From Vibrio rumoiensis 1S-45 (GTDB lineage: Bacteria > Pseudomonadota > Gammaproteobacteria > Enterobacterales > Vibrionaceae), in assembly GCF_000286955.2 (NCBI RefSeq), contig NZ_AJYK02000008.1:62001-126000 (forward strand): DNA of 64,000 nt, written 5' to 3'. The first letter of the stretch is position 1; every line of letters starts with the position of its first letter. A program made the translations under genes and the position numbers. Positions 37,345-47,261 of this stretch are shown piece by piece. The notes below the pieces were generated by a model. The model was not told where the DNA came from, made no database searches, and saw only the letters and a program-made list of their open reading frames with translations.

Positions 37345-38976
37345 TTAAGGTAATTGTGGCCCAGCACTGACTAAGGATTTACCTTCATCGTTATCGGTGT
37401 ATTGAGCAAAGTTTTTAATGAACAATGCCGCTAACTCATCCGCTTTCACCTGCCACGCATCGGTAGACGCATAAGTATCTCTTGGATCTAGAATGGATGG
37501 GTCAACCTTTGGTAGTGATGTTGGTACTTCCAAGTTAAAGGTTGGGATGATTTTCGTATCCGCTTGGTCGATTGAACCATCTAAAATCGCATCAATAATA
37601 CCGCGGGTATCTTGAATCGAAATGCGTTTGCCGCTGCCGTTCCAACCGGTGTTGACTAAATAAGCCTCAGCGCCTGCCGCTTCCATACGTTTTACCAACA
37701 CTTCAGCATATTGAGTTGGATGTAGGGTTAAAAACGCCGCGCCAAATGCCGCAGAGAAGGTTGGGGTTGGTTCAGTGATGCCGCGCTCAGTACCTGCCAA
37801 TTTGGCGGTAAAGCCGGATAGGAAGTGGTATTTAGTTTGCTCTGGCGTTAATTTAGATACCGGAGGTAACACGCCAAAGGCATCGGCAGTTAAGAAGATC
37901 ACTTTCTTCGCATGGCCAGCTTTAGAGACTGGTTTTACGATGTTATCAATGTGATAAAGCGGGTAAGACACGCGGGTATTTTCCGTTTTAGAACCATCAT
38001 CAAAATCAATGGTGCCATCGTCCGTTACCGAGACATTTTCTAGCAGTGCATCACGACGAATCGCATTGTAGATATCCGGTTCCGCTTCTTTCGATAGCTT
38101 AATGGTTTTAGCGTAACAGCCACCTTCAAAGTTAAACACACCATCGTCATCCCAACCGTGTTCATCATCACCGATCAATTGGCGTTTAGGGTCAGTAGAC
38201 AGCGTGGTTTTCCCAGTGCCGGATAGGCCAAAGAATATCGCGACATCGCCTTGTTCACCAACGTTGGCAGAACAGTGCATTGAAGCCATACCTTTTAATG
38301 GTAATAGGTAGTTCATCATGGCGAACATACCTTTTTTCATTTCGCCGCCGTACCAAGTACCACCGATAATTTGAATGCGTTCGGTTAAATTAAAGGCCAC
38401 GAAGTTTTCAGAGTTTAAGCCTTGAGCTTGCCAATTTGGATTGGTGGCTTTTGCGCCATTCATCACCACAAAATCAGGTTTGAATGTTTTTAATTCTTCA
38501 TCAGTTGGGCGGATAAACATATTTTTGACGAAATGGGCTTGCCACGCTACTTCCGTGATAACACGAACTTGCAATCGAGATTCAGGGTTAGCACCACAAA
38601 AGCAATCGACGACGAATAAACGCTTATTGGAGAGTTGCTCGGTTACTAAAGATTTGAGATCTTGCCAAATGGCTTGTGTGATCGGTTTATTGTCATTTTT
38701 GCCTTGATCAGACCACCAAAGCGTATCTTGAGTGATGTCATCTTTTACTATGTACTTATCTTTAGGTGAGCGACCAGTAAAAATACCGGTATCGACAGAC
38801 ACTGCGCCTAATTCAGTGATAATGCCTTTTTCATAACCACTGAGTTCAGATTTGGTTTCTTCTGCAAACAATAATTCATAATTAGGATTACGGATAACTT
38901 CAGTGGCATCGGTAATACCATAGCAAGTGAGATCTAACTGCGCTGCCTGTTGGGTAGCGTTCTCCATAACGGTCAT
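37345..38976 (-). CDS. pckA: Phosphoenolpyruvate carboxykinase (ATP)
   Basis: PckA converts oxaloacetate and ATP to phosphoenolpyruvate, the first committed step of gluconeogenesis. The 543 residues show [17 protein letters not shown] near 55, the kinase-1a loop [16 protein letters not shown] near 247, kinase-2 [23 protein letters not shown] and the C-terminal [14 protein letters not shown] chose ATG 38976 ([10 protein letters not shown]) because AAGGAG lies 8 nt upstream; sequence further upstream is AT-rich and not PckA-like. Length matches E. coli (540). Confidence 0.96.
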   Translation of the reverse strand: MTVMENATQQAAQLDLTCYGITDATEVIRNPNYELLFAEETKSELSGYEKGIITELGAVSVDTGIFTGRSPKDKYIVKDDITQDTLWWSDQGKNDNKPITQAIWQDLKSLVTEQLSNKRLFVVDCFCGANPESRLQVRVITEVAWQAHFVKNMFIRPTDEELKTFKPDFVVMNGAKATNPNWQAQGLNSENFVAFNLTERIQIIGGTWYGGEMKKGMFAMMNYLLPLKGMASMHCSANVGEQGDVAIFFGLSGTGKTTLSTDPKRQLIGDDEHGWDDDGVFNFEGGCYAKTIKLSKEAEPDIYNAIRRDALLENVSVTDDGTIDFDDGSKTENTRVSYPLYHIDNIVKPVSKAGHAKKVIFLTADAFGVLPPVSKLTPEQTKYHFLSGFTAKLAGTERGITEPTPTFSAAFGAAFLTLHPTQYAEVLVKRMEAAGAEAYLVNTGWNGSGKRISIQDTRGIIDAILDGSIDQADTKIIPTFNLEVPTSLPKVDPSILDPRDTYASTDAWQVKADELAALFIKNFAQYTDNDEGKSLVSAGPQLP

Positions 38977-39184
38977 AGCGGGCTCCTTAATAGGAATTTT
39001 TGTAGGGATTATTATAATTTTAGGTAATGAGTAAAAAATAACCACTTTCTATGTATGGCTTACTTTACTCATGCTCACTTTAACAAAGTTTGAAAACAAA
39101 AAAGGTGGGGTCAAGGGCAATATGATTATTAATCGTATTAAAATAAGTGACGCGGAAAGCATTGAAAAATAGGATTTTAAGGTC

Positions 39185-39212
39185 AAAAAAACCGACAATG
39201 CGTCGGTTTTTT
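39185..39212 (-). terminator. Rho-independent terminator of hslO
   Basis: ACCGAC and GTCGGT, extended by A and T runs (AAAAAAACCGAC at 39185-39196, GTCGGTTTTTT at 39202-39212), form a strong hairpin between hslO and pckA. Confidence 0.85.
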
Positions 39213-39245
39213 CAAACGGTTGTATGACTTATTGTATACAATGAA

Positions 39246-40112
39246 TTAATGTAGGCTGTTTTTTGCGGCCTTTAAAATTTGATCTACTTCTTTAGAGTCA
39301 AAGGCATAGGTAGTCCCGCAGTAATCACAATGCAGTGCAACTTGTCCTTCCGTATTGAGAATATCGTCTAATTCTTCTTTGGCAACGGTAGCAATTGCAC
39401 CAGCACTGCGCTCACGAGAACAGCCGCAGAAAAACTCAACATCTTGAGGCTCAAAGACTTGTACGGTTTCTTGGTTATATAAGCGGTACAGTACATCGTT
39501 AGCATCCAATGAAAACAGCTCTTCATTTTTGATGGTTTCGGTCAGTTTTTCTAAATGCTCAAAGTCACCTTCAGAACCCGTACCATCCGGCATGACTTGC
39601 AAGAGCATGCCAGCTGCATGTGCTTTACCTTCATGCTCTCCGGTGCGGAACCATAAGCGAGTTTTCAATTGCTCTGAACGCTCGAAATAACCTTCTAAAA
39701 TTTCAGAGAGAGTATCACCTTCTAGACCCACCACGCCTTGGTAACGTTCACCTTGTTTTGGTGAAATGGTGATCACTAAGTGACCTTTGCCGATTAAGTC
39801 ATGCAAAGACGCATCAGAAGCGATGTCACCGTCCCAACGTGCAACGCCACGCATCTTTTGGTCATGGTCGCCATTAATGACCACTAATGATACTGGCCCA
39901 TCGCCTTGGAGTTGAAGCGTAATCGAGCCTTCAAATTTTAAAGTCGCGGTTAGTAGGCTGGTTGCCACCAACAATTCACCCAACATTCCCTGAACTGGCT
40001 TTGGGTAGTCTTGATTGGCAATGATTTGTTGAAAAGCAGTATCGAGCTGAACTAACTCGCCGCGAACCGACAAATCTTGAAATAAGTAACGATGCAAAAG
40101 ATTATTTGCCAT
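39246..40112 (-). CDS. hslO: 33 kDa redox-regulated chaperone Hsp33
   Basis: Hsp33 is a holdase activated by oxidation and unfolding of its C-terminal zinc centre. In 288 residues the N-terminal domain ([29 protein letters not shown]) and the C-terminal four-cysteine switch are clear: CGC in [10 protein letters not shown] near 232 and CDYCG near 263. The CxC...CxxC pattern is complete. It lies 21 bp downstream of hslR on the same strand, forming the usual hslR-hslO pair. Confidence 0.96.
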   Translation of the reverse strand: MANNLLHRYLFQDLSVRGELVQLDTAFQQIIANQDYPKPVQGMLGELLVATSLLTATLKFEGSITLQLQGDGPVSLVVINGDHDQKMRGVARWDGDIASDASLHDLIGKGHLVITISPKQGERYQGVVGLEGDTLSEILEGYFERSEQLKTRLWFRTGEHEGKAHAAGMLLQVMPDGTGSEGDFEHLEKLTETIKNEELFSLDANDVLYRLYNQETVQVFEPQDVEFFCGCSRERSAGAIATVAKEELDDILNTEGQVALHCDYCGTTYAFDSKEVDQILKAAKNSLH

Positions 40113-40133
40113 TAGTAAGGGAACTCCCAGCGA

Positions 40134-40523
40134 TTATTGATGTTTAAATTTAATGATATTACGGCGTTGTTTTTTATCAGGGCGTCGATCTGGACTTGGG
40201 CTGTATAACGCATTCAGTTTATGCTTTTGCGCATCTTCTTCACGTTTGGCCAAGCTCTCATCAGTCTCACGATAGAGTGTTTGGGCTTCAGGTGCACCAC
40301 GACGTTGTTCTGATATTTTTTCTATAACAACCGTTTTTTCTTCTTTACCTTGGCGCACACGAACTTTCGCACCAAGTTCGACAATCTTACTTGGTTTGGT
40401 TCGTTGGTCATTATAGTGAACTTTGCCACCATCAACCATGGTTCGTGCGATGGAACGGGTCTTATAAAAACGAGCCGCCCAGAGCCATTTATCTAAGCGA
40501 ACCGATAAAGTTTGTGAGCTCAT
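40134..40523 (-). CDS. hslR: Heat shock protein 15, S4-domain RNA-binding protein
   Basis: Hsp15 binds free 50S subunits carrying nascent chains and helps recycle them after stalled translation. The 129 residues start with the S4 RNA-binding domain (VRLDKWLWAARFYKTRSIARTM region) and continue into a Lys/Arg-rich tail (DRRPDKKQRRNIIKFKHQ). Length is close to the E. coli protein (133). It is the first gene of the hslRO operon. Confidence 0.94.
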   Translation of the reverse strand: MSSQTLSVRLDKWLWAARFYKTRSIARTMVDGGKVHYNDQRTKPSKIVELGAKVRVRQGKEEKTVVIEKISEQRRGAPEAQTLYRETDESLAKREEDAQKHKLNALYSPSPDRRPDKKQRRNIIKFKHQ

Positions 40524-40888
40524 TCTGATATATAACCTTCAAGGGTTTACAGATGACGTAGTATTACGCCCTAGTACTAGATACAAAGTGGTGATGAGCA
40601 ATAAAAAAATCAAGGTAGAAGCTAAAAGAAGTCGAAAATTTTAGAGGCTATTATTAGCGGTTAATACATTTTCATCATTGGTTAATCCGATGAGAAAAGG
40701 TAGGGAACTTCTGATATTTAGGTGCAAAAATAGAGGTTGTGCATAAAAGTTGATAATAGATGTGTAAAAGTATGATTTAATTTGGTTATAAGCCTTTTAA
40801 TCGTTAAGCTTGACGTTGTATGGTATGAAGGTTTAAAAATTTTAATATAAAAAGGTGTGGAAATAAGAAGAATGGAGTCTACTTTAAC
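40524..40888. other. Divergent hslR / gspC intergenic region
   Basis: This AT-rich stretch has no gene that I can support. It must hold the promoter of the type II secretion operon on the plus strand and that of hslRO on the minus strand. TTGATA (40752-40757) with TATGAT (40773-40778) has only a 15-nt spacer, so it is a weak candidate. No heat-shock consensus stood out. Confidence 0.3.
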
Positions 40889-41809
40889 ATGTCGACAATG
40901 ATGGCTTCGAAGGACAATATCAGAGGCCTTTTCGTCCAGCTAGGGCGCCAAATTGTGTTGCATCAAGCACAAATCAGTCGCTGGCTTACGCTCATTTTTA
41001 CCGCTTTAATTGCGTGGGTTATTGGCGCATTAATATGGGCGATCCTGACACCAGCCCCTTCGGTTGGAAAGTGGTCTGCGACGGCAGTCTCATCTAATGC
41101 ATCCTCTGCACCTCAAGTGTCTAACATTTCAAATTTATTAAGTGCCAACCTTTTTGGGATCTATATTCATAATCAAGCGCAAAGTGCCCAAAAACAGCAA
41201 GTGGCTCAAGATGCCCCTCAAACCCGTTTAAATCTTACCTTAGTGGGCGCGGTATCTAGCAGTAATGAGCAATTAAGCTTGGCTATTATTGCCAACCAAG
41301 GAAAACAAGCCACTTATGGTATTGGCGAGACGATTGAGAACACTCGAGCCACGCTTAAAGCAGTATTAATTGATCGAGTGATTATTCAGAATCAAGGTCG
41401 CGATGAAACCTTGATGTTAGCTGGGATTGATTACAACAAAGAGCCACAAACCATTGCGAGTAAGCGCGGTGAGCCAGAACAAGATGTTGAAGCTCCAAGT
41501 GATGATAATTTAAGTGCTATTCGAACCGAGATTTCTAGCGACCCACAAAAAATATTTCAGTACATTCGTCTTTCTCAAGTAATGGAAGATGGAAGCCTGA
41601 AAGGTTATCGCGTACGCCCTGGCAGTCAACGGGAATTATTTGATCAAGTCGGGCTTAAAGAAGGCGATATTGCCACTGTATTAAATGGGAAGGATTTAAC
41701 CGATCCTTCTCAAATAGCCTCTCTATGGAAAGACGCGTTAGGTCTCAATGAATGGAACTTAACCGTAGAACGAGATGGCCAAACTCATGATATTTACATT
41801 CAGTTTTAA
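40889..41809 (+). CDS. gspC: Type II secretion inner membrane protein GspC (EpsC)
   Basis: GspC spans the periplasm and links the inner-membrane platform to the GspD secretin. In 306 residues I see a cytoplasmic tail, one membrane helix (about 32-54, LIFTALIAWVIGALIWAIL), and the HR domain (about 98-180, TRLNLTLVGAVSSSNEQLSLAIIA). A C-terminal PDZ-like domain follows (about 215-306, ending ERDGQTHDIYIQF, very like Vibrio EpsC). It opens the gsp operon. Start ATG 40889 has GGAG 11 nt upstream; ATG 40898 is an alternative. Confidence 0.93.
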   Translation: MSTMMASKDNIRGLFVQLGRQIVLHQAQISRWLTLIFTALIAWVIGALIWAILTPAPSVGKWSATAVSSNASSAPQVSNISNLLSANLFGIYIHNQAQSAQKQQVAQDAPQTRLNLTLVGAVSSSNEQLSLAIIANQGKQATYGIGETIENTRATLKAVLIDRVIIQNQGRDETLMLAGIDYNKEPQTIASKRGEPEQDVEAPSDDNLSAIRTEISSDPQKIFQYIRLSQVMEDGSLKGYRVRPGSQRELFDQVGLKEGDIATVLNGKDLTDPSQIASLWKDALGLNEWNLTVERDGQTHDIYIQF

Positions 41810-41870
41810 AGCGAATAGTCATTCGTTTTTTTAGGATAGCAACGTCACCCATGGTGAGCAGGAGCAACGT

Positions 41871-43895
41871 GTGAAAAAGTGGTTGAGTAAAATCTCACTA
41901 ATATTAATGACCGGATTTGTGTCAATATCTGCCTCAGCAGAAGAGTTCAGTGCTAGCTTTAAAGGCACTGATATTCAGGAGTTCATCAATATTGTTGGAC
42001 GTAATCTTCAAAAAACCATTATTGTCGATCCAACTGTGCGCGGAAAAATTGATGTGCGCAGCTATGATGTGTTGAATGAAGAACAGTACTATAAATTCTT
42101 CCTCAATGTTTTAGAGGTTTATGGTTACGCTGTTGTTCAAATGGACAACGGCATTTTGAAAGTCATCAAAGATAAAGATGCGAAAACGGCCGCTATTCCG
42201 GTGGTTGGTAATGACTCGACTATTTCCGGGGATGCCGTGATCACTCGAGTTGTACCGGTAAAAAATGTGTCTGTGCGTGAACTTTCTCCTATCTTACGTC
42301 AACTTAATGATAATGCGGGTGCCGGTAACGTTGTCCATTATGACCCTTCCAATATTATTTTACTTACCGGACGTGCTTCTGTCGTCAACCGTTTAGCGGA
42401 CATTATTAAGCGGGTTGACCAAGCGGGCGACAAAGAGGTTGAAGTGGTTGAGCTGAAAAATGCTTCTGCCACTGAAATGGTGCGTATTGTGGATGCGCTA
42501 AGTAAAAGCGCAGATGCGAAGAACACCCCTGAATTGCTTCAACCAAAATTGGTTGCCGATGAACGTACCAATTCAATCTTAATTTCTGGTGATCCTAAAG
42601 TGCGTCAGCGTTTAAGAAAGCTGATTAGTCAGCTTGATGTTGAAATGGCAACCAAAGGCAATAACCGTGTTATTTATTTACGTTACGCTAAAGCAGAAGA
42701 CTTAGTGAAAGTGCTTTCTGGCGTATCGGAAAACTTACAAGCCGAGAAAGATTCTGGAGCAGGTTCAGGTACCAATAAAACCAAAGTATTGATCACTGCT
42801 GATCCGGGTACGAACGCTTTAGTTTTAACGGCGCCGCCAGATATTATGCAAGCTTTGGAAGAGGTAATTGGGCAGCTTGATATCCGTCGAGCACAAGTCT
42901 TAATTGAAGCCTTGATTGTTGAGCTTTCTGAAGGAGAAGGTATTGAGCTAGGTGCTCAATATGCGAATTTAGAAACAGGTAGCATGGTGCAATATTCCAA
43001 TGCTAATGCTCAAATTGGCCAAGTAGCGATTGGTATACAAGAAGCAAAACCAACACTAGGAACAACTACTACCGTGGTCAGTGCGGATGGTTCAACAACC
43101 ACTTCAACGACTCCAGATACAAATGGAGATTATTCAACTCTTGCTTCTGCATTAAGTGGTGTGAATGGTGCTGCACTGAGTCTGGTTAAAGGAGATTGGG
43201 CAGCATTAGTCAGTGCGGTGGCAACCGATACTAGCTCCAACATTCTTTCATCTCCAAGTATTACAGTGTTAGATAATAGTGAAGCGTCTTTCATTGTTGG
43301 TGAAGAAGTGCCAGTAATTACCGGTTCAACCGCCGGTGCGGACAACGATAACCCATTCCAAACCGTTGACCGTAAAGAAGTGGGTATTAAGTTAAGAGTG
43401 ACCCCTCAGATCAACGAAGGTGACTCGATTCAAATGAAAATTGAACAAGAAGTGTCGAATGTTTTAGGGCCAAGTGGTGCAGTCGATGTTCGTTTTGCCA
43501 AACGTCAAATTAACACTTCAGTGATGGTGCAAGATGGACAAATGATTGTCTTAGGCGGTTTGATTGATGATCGTGCCCAAGAAAGTGTCTCTAAAATTCC
43601 GCTGCTTGGTGACATTCCTTATTTAGGTGCATTGTTCTCATACACCAATACTACCAAAGAGAAAAAGAACTTAATGGTGTTCATCAAGCCAACGATTATT
43701 CGTGATGGTATGGCGCTTGATGGCTTGTCTCGTCGTAAGTACAACTACATTCGTGCAGAGCAATTATACCGAGCGCAAAAGGGCTTAAAATTACTGCCTA
43801 ATGCGGAAACTCCTGTGATCCCTCGATTTGGTGATGATGCACGTCAACCTTCAGAAATCCAAGCGTTCCTTGATCAGTTGCAGGATGAAAAGTAA
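41871..43895 (+). CDS. gspD: Type II secretion outer membrane secretin GspD (EpsD)
   Basis: GspD forms the multimeric outer-membrane channel for folded exoproteins. The 674 residues include a signal peptide (about 1-24), N0-N3 periplasmic domains (FSASFKGTDIQEFINIVGRN; VIYLRYAKAEDLVKVLSG) and the secretin domain (ALIVELSEGEGIELGAQYAN; SSNILSSPSITVLDN; VPVITGSTAG; VLGGLIDDRAQESVSKIPLLGDIPYLG). A C-terminal S-domain region follows. Start is GTG 41871, preceded by AGGAGC. A Thr/Ser-rich insert (about 395-425) is visible in the secretin domain. The stop overlaps the next start by one base. Confidence 0.96.
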   Translation: MKKWLSKISLILMTGFVSISASAEEFSASFKGTDIQEFINIVGRNLQKTIIVDPTVRGKIDVRSYDVLNEEQYYKFFLNVLEVYGYAVVQMDNGILKVIKDKDAKTAAIPVVGNDSTISGDAVITRVVPVKNVSVRELSPILRQLNDNAGAGNVVHYDPSNIILLTGRASVVNRLADIIKRVDQAGDKEVEVVELKNASATEMVRIVDALSKSADAKNTPELLQPKLVADERTNSILISGDPKVRQRLRKLISQLDVEMATKGNNRVIYLRYAKAEDLVKVLSGVSENLQAEKDSGAGSGTNKTKVLITADPGTNALVLTAPPDIMQALEEVIGQLDIRRAQVLIEALIVELSEGEGIELGAQYANLETGSMVQYSNANAQIGQVAIGIQEAKPTLGTTTTVVSADGSTTTSTTPDTNGDYSTLASALSGVNGAALSLVKGDWAALVSAVATDTSSNILSSPSITVLDNSEASFIVGEEVPVITGSTAGADNDNPFQTVDRKEVGIKLRVTPQINEGDSIQMKIEQEVSNVLGPSGAVDVRFAKRQINTSVMVQDGQMIVLGGLIDDRAQESVSKIPLLGDIPYLGALFSYTNTTKEKKNLMVFIKPTIIRDGMALDGLSRRKYNYIRAEQLYRAQKGLKLLPNAETPVIPRFGDDARQPSEIQAFLDQLQDEK

Positions 43896-45422
43896 TGAGT
43901 CAAATGATGGATGAATCGTCAATGCAACCCGAGTTAGAAGAATCTGCTCGCCCTGCATTTCGTCTTCCTTTTGCTTTTGCAAAGCGCCATCAAGTGGTAC
44001 TGGATTACAACGAACAGCAGCAAGCGATTCTTTATTATACGGGCGATCTTGCCTCGCAAGTGATGTTAGAGATTCGCCGGGCATTGGGTCAAGCTTTTGC
44101 TCCACAGCATCTCGATGGCAATGCATTTGAACGTAAGTTAACCGGAAGCGTATCAGCGCGATTCTTCGGAAGCTCGCCAATTAATGGAAGACATTGGCGC
44201 CGATGATGATTTTTTCTCATTAGCTGAAGAGCTGCCAGAGAATGAAGATTTATTAGAGTCGGAAGATGATGCCCCGATCATTAAATTGATCAATGCCATG
44301 TTGGGTGAAGCGATCAAAGAGGGTGCATCCGATATTCATATCGAAAGTTTTGAAAAGGTCTTATCTATTCGTTTTCGTGTCGATGGTGTGTTGCGTGAAG
44401 TCTTATCACCAAGCCGTAAACTGGCACCGATCTTAGTGTCGCGTGTCAAAGTAATGGCGAAACTCGATATTGCTGAAAAACGTGTTCCACAAGATGGCCG
44501 GATTTCATTACGTATTGGCGGTCGAGCGGTTGATGTTCGTGTATCGACGATGCCGTCATCGCACGGTGAGCGAGTGGTGATGCGTCTGCTGGATAAAAAT
44601 GCTACGCGTTTAGATCTGCACAGCCTTGGCATGACACCGAAAAACCACGAATCTTTCCGCCAATTAATTGCACGACCTCACGGTATCATCTTGGTAACCG
44701 GTCCGACAGGTTCGGGTAAATCAACCACGTTATACGCTGGCTTGCAAGAACTGAACAGCACTGAGCGTAATATCTTAACCGTTGAAGACCCGATCGAATT
44801 TGATATTGATGGTATCGGTCAAACCCAAGTTAACACCAAGGTTGATATGACCTTTGCTCGTGGTTTACGCGCCATTTTACGTCAAGATCCCGACGTGGTA
44901 ATGGTCGGGGAAATTCGCGATCTGGAAACGGCACAAATTGGTGTTCAAGCCTCTTTAACGGGTCACTTGGTGATGTCGACTCTTCATACCAATACAGCGA
45001 TTGGTGCGATTACTCGTTTACGTGATATGGGCATAGAACCATTCTTAATTTCTTCCTCTTTACTTGGTGTACTGGCGCAGCGTTTGGTTCGAACCTTATG
45101 CCCAAGCTGTAAAGTGCCATTTCAAGCCGACATTCAGCAAAAGAAATTATTCAATGTTTCTGAGAATGAAGCCTTAACTTTGTATAAACCACAAGGTTGT
45201 GAGAAGTGTAATCACAAAGGGTATCGTGGCCGAACCGGTATCCATGAGTTGTTGATGATTGATGACAAGACCCAAGAGCTGATTCACTCCGAAGCAGGTG
45301 AACAGGCGATTGAGTCTGCGATTCGCGCTAAAACACCAAGTATTCGCGATGATGGTTTAGCCAAAGTACGTCAAGGTATTACGACATTAGAAGAAGTGCT
45401 GCGCGTCACTAAGGAAGTGTAA
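43895..45422 (+). pseudogene. gspE: Type II secretion ATPase GspE (EpsE), interrupted by a +1 frameshift
   Basis: GspE is the cytoplasmic hexameric ATPase that powers pseudopilus assembly. The gene is split. Codons from 43895 encode the N-terminal GspL-binding domain (PAFRLPFAFAKRHQVVLDYN) up to KLTGS, and from 44150 that frame runs into unrelated residues and stops at 44206. From 44151 the next frame continues exactly as in V. cholerae EpsE ([20 protein letters not shown]). Removing one base near 44150 (ACCGGAAGCGTATCAG) would restore a 508-residue protein of normal length. There is no long homopolymer at the site. It is either a real inactivating mutation, a reading error, or a tolerated frameshift with internal restart at 44184. 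Confidence 0.85.
44184..45422 (+). CDS. gspE: GspE ATPase fragment downstream of the frameshift
   Basis: This is the open part of gspE that could be translated on its own from ATG 44184 ([17 protein letters not shown]). Its 412 residues contain the complete ATPase: Walker [15 protein letters not shown], Asp box [19 protein letters not shown], Walker [15 protein letters not shown], the His box STLHTNTA and the zinc tetracysteine (CPSCK and [11 protein letters not shown]). It lacks the N1 domain that binds GspL, so alone it should not dock to the secretion platform. There is no strong ribosome site before 44184. Confidence 0.7.
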   Translation: MEDIGADDDFFSLAEELPENEDLLESEDDAPIIKLINAMLGEAIKEGASDIHIESFEKVLSIRFRVDGVLREVLSPSRKLAPILVSRVKVMAKLDIAEKRVPQDGRISLRIGGRAVDVRVSTMPSSHGERVVMRLLDKNATRLDLHSLGMTPKNHESFRQLIARPHGIILVTGPTGSGKSTTLYAGLQELNSTERNILTVEDPIEFDIDGIGQTQVNTKVDMTFARGLRAILRQDPDVVMVGEIRDLETAQIGVQASLTGHLVMSTLHTNTAIGAITRLRDMGIEPFLISSSLLGVLAQRLVRTLCPSCKVPFQADIQQKKLFNVSENEALTLYKPQGCEKCNHKGYRGRTGIHELLMIDDKTQELIHSEAGEQAIESAIRAKTPSIRDDGLAKVRQGITTLEEVLRVTKEV

Positions 45423-45425
45423 ATC

Positions 45426-46649
45426 ATGGCCGCGTTTGAATATAAAGCACTGGATGCGAAGGGAAAGCAAAAAAAAGGCATTCTAGAAGGTGATAATGCT
45501 CGACAGGTTCGCCAACGTTTAAAAGAAAAAGGCTTAATGCCAACCGAAGTCGTTGAAACCAAAGCCAAAACACAAAGTTCTAAAAAAGGTGGCTTTAGTT
45601 TTCAACGCGGTATTAGCACCAATGAATTAGCCCTCATTACGCGCCAACTTTCGACATTAGTGCAAGCTGGTATGCCACTTGAAGAGTGTATTCGAGCGGT
45701 CGCTGAGCAATCTGATAAGCCACAGATACGCAATATGTTAGTGAGTATTCGCTCTCGTGTCGTGGAAGGTTATACCTTGTCCGATAGTATGGCGGAGTTT
45801 CCTGCGGTATTTGATGATCTGTTTTGTGCCATGGTGGCGGCCGGTGAAAAATCGGGTCACTTGGATGCGATCTTAGATCGTTTGGCTGATTACGCTGAAA
45901 ATCGCCAAAAGATGCGTTCCAAATTACAACAAGCCCTTATTTACCCAACCATGCTGACCTTAATTGCGATCAGCGTTGTGGCGTTTTTACTTGCTGCTGT
46001 CGTCCCTAAAATTGTTGATCAATTTGTTCAAATGGGGCAAGGCTTACCGCTCTCTACTCAATTCCTGTTAACCGCCAGTAATTTTGTTCAACACTGGGGT
46101 ATCGCCTTATTGCTCGGTATTATTGCGTTCATCGTCGCATTGAAAATGGCGCTTAAAAAGCCAGATTTTCGTTTGAAATGGGATAAACGCGTTTTGGCTT
46201 TACCTGTGATTGGTAAAGTAGCTAAAGGGTTAAATACTTCGCGTTTTGCTCGCACTTTAGCCATTTGTTCTTCCAGTGCCATTCCTTTGCTAGATGGCAT
46301 GAAAGTGGCGGCGGATGTAATGAGTAATCAATACTTTAAATCACAAATTTTAGAGGCATCAGAAAAAGTGCGTGAAGGCACCAGTTTGCGTAAATCATTG
46401 GAGCATACTGGGTTATTCCCACCGATGATGTTACACATGATTGCCAGTGGTGAGCAAAGTGGTGAATTAGAACCTATGCTGATTCGCGCAGCGGACAACC
46501 AAGACCGTGATTTTGAATCATTGGTGAATATGGCACTTGGCATTTTTGAGCCATTACTGATTGTAGCCATGGCTGGTATTGTGTTGTTTATTGTGACCGC
46601 AACCTTAATGCCAATTTTAGAATTGAATAATTTAGTTACGCAAAAATAG
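45426..46649 (+). CDS. gspF: Type II secretion inner membrane platform protein GspF (EpsF)
   Basis: GspF is the polytopic platform protein contacted by GspE and GspL. The 407 residues form two T2SSF repeats (about 70-195 and 270-395) with three membrane helices. Motifs include AFEYKALDAKGKQKKGILEGD at the start, RQLSTLVQAGMPLEECIRAV near 77, VAAGEKSGHLDAILDRLADY near 137 and ASGEQSGELEPML near 340. It begins 3 nt after the gspE stop. Confidence 0.96.
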   Translation: MAAFEYKALDAKGKQKKGILEGDNARQVRQRLKEKGLMPTEVVETKAKTQSSKKGGFSFQRGISTNELALITRQLSTLVQAGMPLEECIRAVAEQSDKPQIRNMLVSIRSRVVEGYTLSDSMAEFPAVFDDLFCAMVAAGEKSGHLDAILDRLADYAENRQKMRSKLQQALIYPTMLTLIAISVVAFLLAAVVPKIVDQFVQMGQGLPLSTQFLLTASNFVQHWGIALLLGIIAFIVALKMALKKPDFRLKWDKRVLALPVIGKVAKGLNTSRFARTLAICSSSAIPLLDGMKVAADVMSNQYFKSQILEASEKVREGTSLRKSLEHTGLFPPMMLHMIASGEQSGELEPMLIRAADNQDRDFESLVNMALGIFEPLLIVAMAGIVLFIVTATLMPILELNNLVTQK

Positions 46650-46664
46650 ATCAACGGCAAGAGC

Positions 46665-46683
46665 CGCATTCTGAAAATGCGGA
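46665..46683 (+). promoter_or_regulatory. Hairpin in the gspF-gspG gap
   Basis: CCGCATT (46665-46671) and AATGCGG (46677-46683) form a perfect stem without a T run. A second small stem (GCTCT/AGAG near 46710-46725) follows before the gspG ribosome site. Such hairpins often stabilise mRNA of the abundant major pseudopilin, but that role is only inferred here. Confidence 0.4.
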
Positions 46684-46744
46684 ACGAATTATCCGGACCT
46701 CGCTCTAAAGTGAGAGAGCTTAAAATTTTGTACAGGAGAGAAAC

Positions 46745-47206
46745 ATGAGAAAAACAATTAACCCAACCACAAGTAAACAAAAAGGCTTCACCTTACTCGA
46801 AGTAATGGTTGTGGTGGTCATTCTTGGGATTTTAGCCAGTTTTGTTGTACCTAACCTTTTAGGTAACAAAGAAAAAGCAGATCAACAAAAAGCAGTGACT
46901 GACATTGTCGCATTAGAAAATGCGTTAGATATGTATAAGTTAGACAACAGTGTTTATCCAACGACTGACCAAGGCTTAGAAGCGTTAGTGAGCAAGCCAA
47001 CAGGTAGCCCAGAGCCGCGTAATTATCGTGATGGTGGTTACATCAAACGTTTACCAAGTGATCCTTGGGGCGGTGATTATCAATACCTAAGCCCTGGTGA
47101 TCACGGCACGGTAGACGTGTTTAGTTTAGGTTCCGATGGTCAAGAAGGTGGCGATGACGGTTCACAAAAAGACATCGGTAACTGGAATATTCAAGACTTC
47201 CAATAA
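46745..47206 (+). CDS. gspG: Type II secretion major pseudopilin GspG (EpsG)
   Basis: GspG is the main subunit of the periplasmic pseudopilus piston. The 153-residue precursor has a short basic leader ending KQKG before FTLLEVMVVVVILG, the prepilin peptidase site with Glu at mature position 5. It then has the typical ALDMYKLDNSVYPTTDQGLEALVSKP segment and the C-terminal calcium-site region DPWGGDYQYLSPG with GSDGQEGGDDGSQKDIGNW. A strong AGGAGAG ribosome site precedes the ATG. Confidence 0.97.
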   Translation: MRKTINPTTSKQKGFTLLEVMVVVVILGILASFVVPNLLGNKEKADQQKAVTDIVALENALDMYKLDNSVYPTTDQGLEALVSKPTGSPEPRNYRDGGYIKRLPSDPWGGDYQYLSPGDHGTVDVFSLGSDGQEGGDDGSQKDIGNWNIQDFQ

Positions 47207-47221
47207 GGAAGTGAATACACC

Positions 47222-47245
47222 TATACCCTAAGTAAGAGGGGTATA
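47222..47245. repeat. Small inverted repeat between gspG and gspH
   Basis: TATACCC (47222-47228) and GGGTATA (47239-47245) flank CTAAGTAAGA-like spacer sequence. The ends resemble the termini of the intergenic repeats seen elsewhere in the window, so it may be a deletion remnant of one. Confidence 0.35.
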
Positions 47246-47261
47246 AATCGTAAGGATAACC

